5,244 nucleotides of DNA from Lysobacteraceae bacterium (GTDB lineage Bacteria; Pseudomonadota; Gammaproteobacteria; Xanthomonadales; Xanthomonadaceae), in contig DNXT01000150.1 of assembly GCA_003505795.1 (NCBI GenBank), forward strand, positions 1 to 5,244. The letters are read 5' to 3'. Every line of letters starts with the position of its first letter. Positions within the stretch are counted from its first letter, which is position 1. Position numbers and translations under genes: made by a program. The notes under the pieces are model-generated. The model did not search any database. It saw only the letters and a list, made by a program, of their open reading frames with translations, and was not told the origin of the DNA. This document shows positions 4,890-5,244 of this stretch, one piece after another.

Positions 4890-5244
4890 ATGGGTCCGAT
4901 GGATCGGATGCTTCATCGCCCGAAAGCAGCGCGCACGGCTGCGGCAGGTGCATGCGCAGGCGCCGCGGCACGCAGTCGATGCGGAAATGGGTGGAGGTTT
5001 CCGGCTCGCCGTCGAGATTGAGGGTCAGCGGCAGCGGCGCATCGATCTCCACCCACGGCAGCTGCGCCCGCACCGCGACGCGTTCCAGCGCGGCATGCCT
5101 GCCGCCGGTGACCAGCGCGCCCAGCGTCGCCGCGACCTCGCCGCCCAGCTCGGGAATCAAGGTGAGGTCGAGCAGGCCGTCGTCGATGCGCGCATCCGGG
5201 CACAGCGCCTGGCCGCCGCCGGCCTGGCGGCCGTTGCCGATGCC
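4885..5244 (-). CDS. yegS: YegS-type lipid kinase, C-terminal part (N-terminus outside the window)
   Basis: The 119 visible residues are the C-terminal part of a YegS/diacylglycerol-kinase-family lipid kinase, an ATP-dependent enzyme that phosphorylates lipid substrates such as phosphatidylglycerol at the inner membrane face. Matches to remembered E. coli YegS are strong: GNGRQAGGGQALCP near the visible start, DDGLLDL (21-27), WVEIDAPLPLTLNLDGEP (64-81), HFRIDCVPRRLRMHLP (86-101), and PCALL (103-107) where E. coli YegS ends. About 60% of the usual 300 residues lies outside the window. An acidic, serine-rich tail (SGDEASDPSDPS) follows the conserved end, built partly from a 9-base tandem duplication. 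Its TAG stop is supplied by the GTAG terminus of the repeat element. Same strand as trpE but 291 nt apart with an intervening promoter, so probably a separate unit. Confidence 0.92.
   Translation of the reverse strand, partial: GIGNGRQAGGGQALCPDARIDDGLLDLTLIPELGGEVAATLGALVTGGRHAALERVAVRAQLPWVEIDAPLPLTLNLDGEPETSTHFRIDCVPRRLRMHLPQPCALLSGDEASDPSDPS

Noticed and set aside
4505..5021. Plus-strand open frames across the trpE leader, repeat and yegS end
   Set aside because: They cross the palindromic repeat, show no family motifs and oppose recognised genes.

Overview
The window is GC-rich chromosomal DNA (very G/C-biased third codon positions). Its protein sequences and a GTAG-type palindromic repeat point to a gammaproteobacterium of the Xanthomonadaceae (Xanthomonas, Stenotrophomonas, Pseudoxanthomonas or Lysobacter type). 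This placement is inference from remembered family sequences, not from a search. Every convincing gene lies on the minus strand, so the biological order runs from position 5244 down to 1.

In transcription order the layout is as follows. The C-terminal part of a YegS-type lipid kinase (5244-4885, N-terminus outside the window) ends inside a 120-bp inverted-repeat element (4889-4770). Next comes a leader region of about 180 bp (4769-4594) with a candidate promoter, four nearly consecutive Trp codons and a strong ribosome binding site. It is followed by trpE (4593-3118), a threonine-aldolase-fold PLP enzyme (3118-2063), a 13-codon mini-ORF (2066-2025), trpG (2014-1436), a DUF1543 protein (1434-940), and trpD (916 to the window edge, C-terminus missing).

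The core is a tryptophan-biosynthesis operon. TrpE and TrpG together form anthranilate synthase (chorismate plus glutamine to anthranilate), and TrpD adds phosphoribose from PRPP to anthranilate. Two non-trp genes are threaded between the subunit genes: the aldolase-like enzyme between trpE and trpG, and the DUF1543 gene between trpG and trpD. Most junctions are overlaps or near-overlaps (TGATG, ATGA, TGAGATG), which suggests one transcript with translational coupling.

The part most worth a second look is the trpE leader. A Trp-Trp-Arg-Trp-Trp coding stretch, a hairpin over those codons and an upstream pyrimidine tract complementary to the trpE Shine-Dalgarno sequence all sit within about 110 nt of a TTG start codon. 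This could be a Trp-responsive translational switch, but the leader ORF has no ATG and no clear ribosome binding site, so the idea is unproven. No tRNA, rRNA, CRISPR array, insertion sequence or transposase is visible. No stretch over 300 bases lacks a gene.
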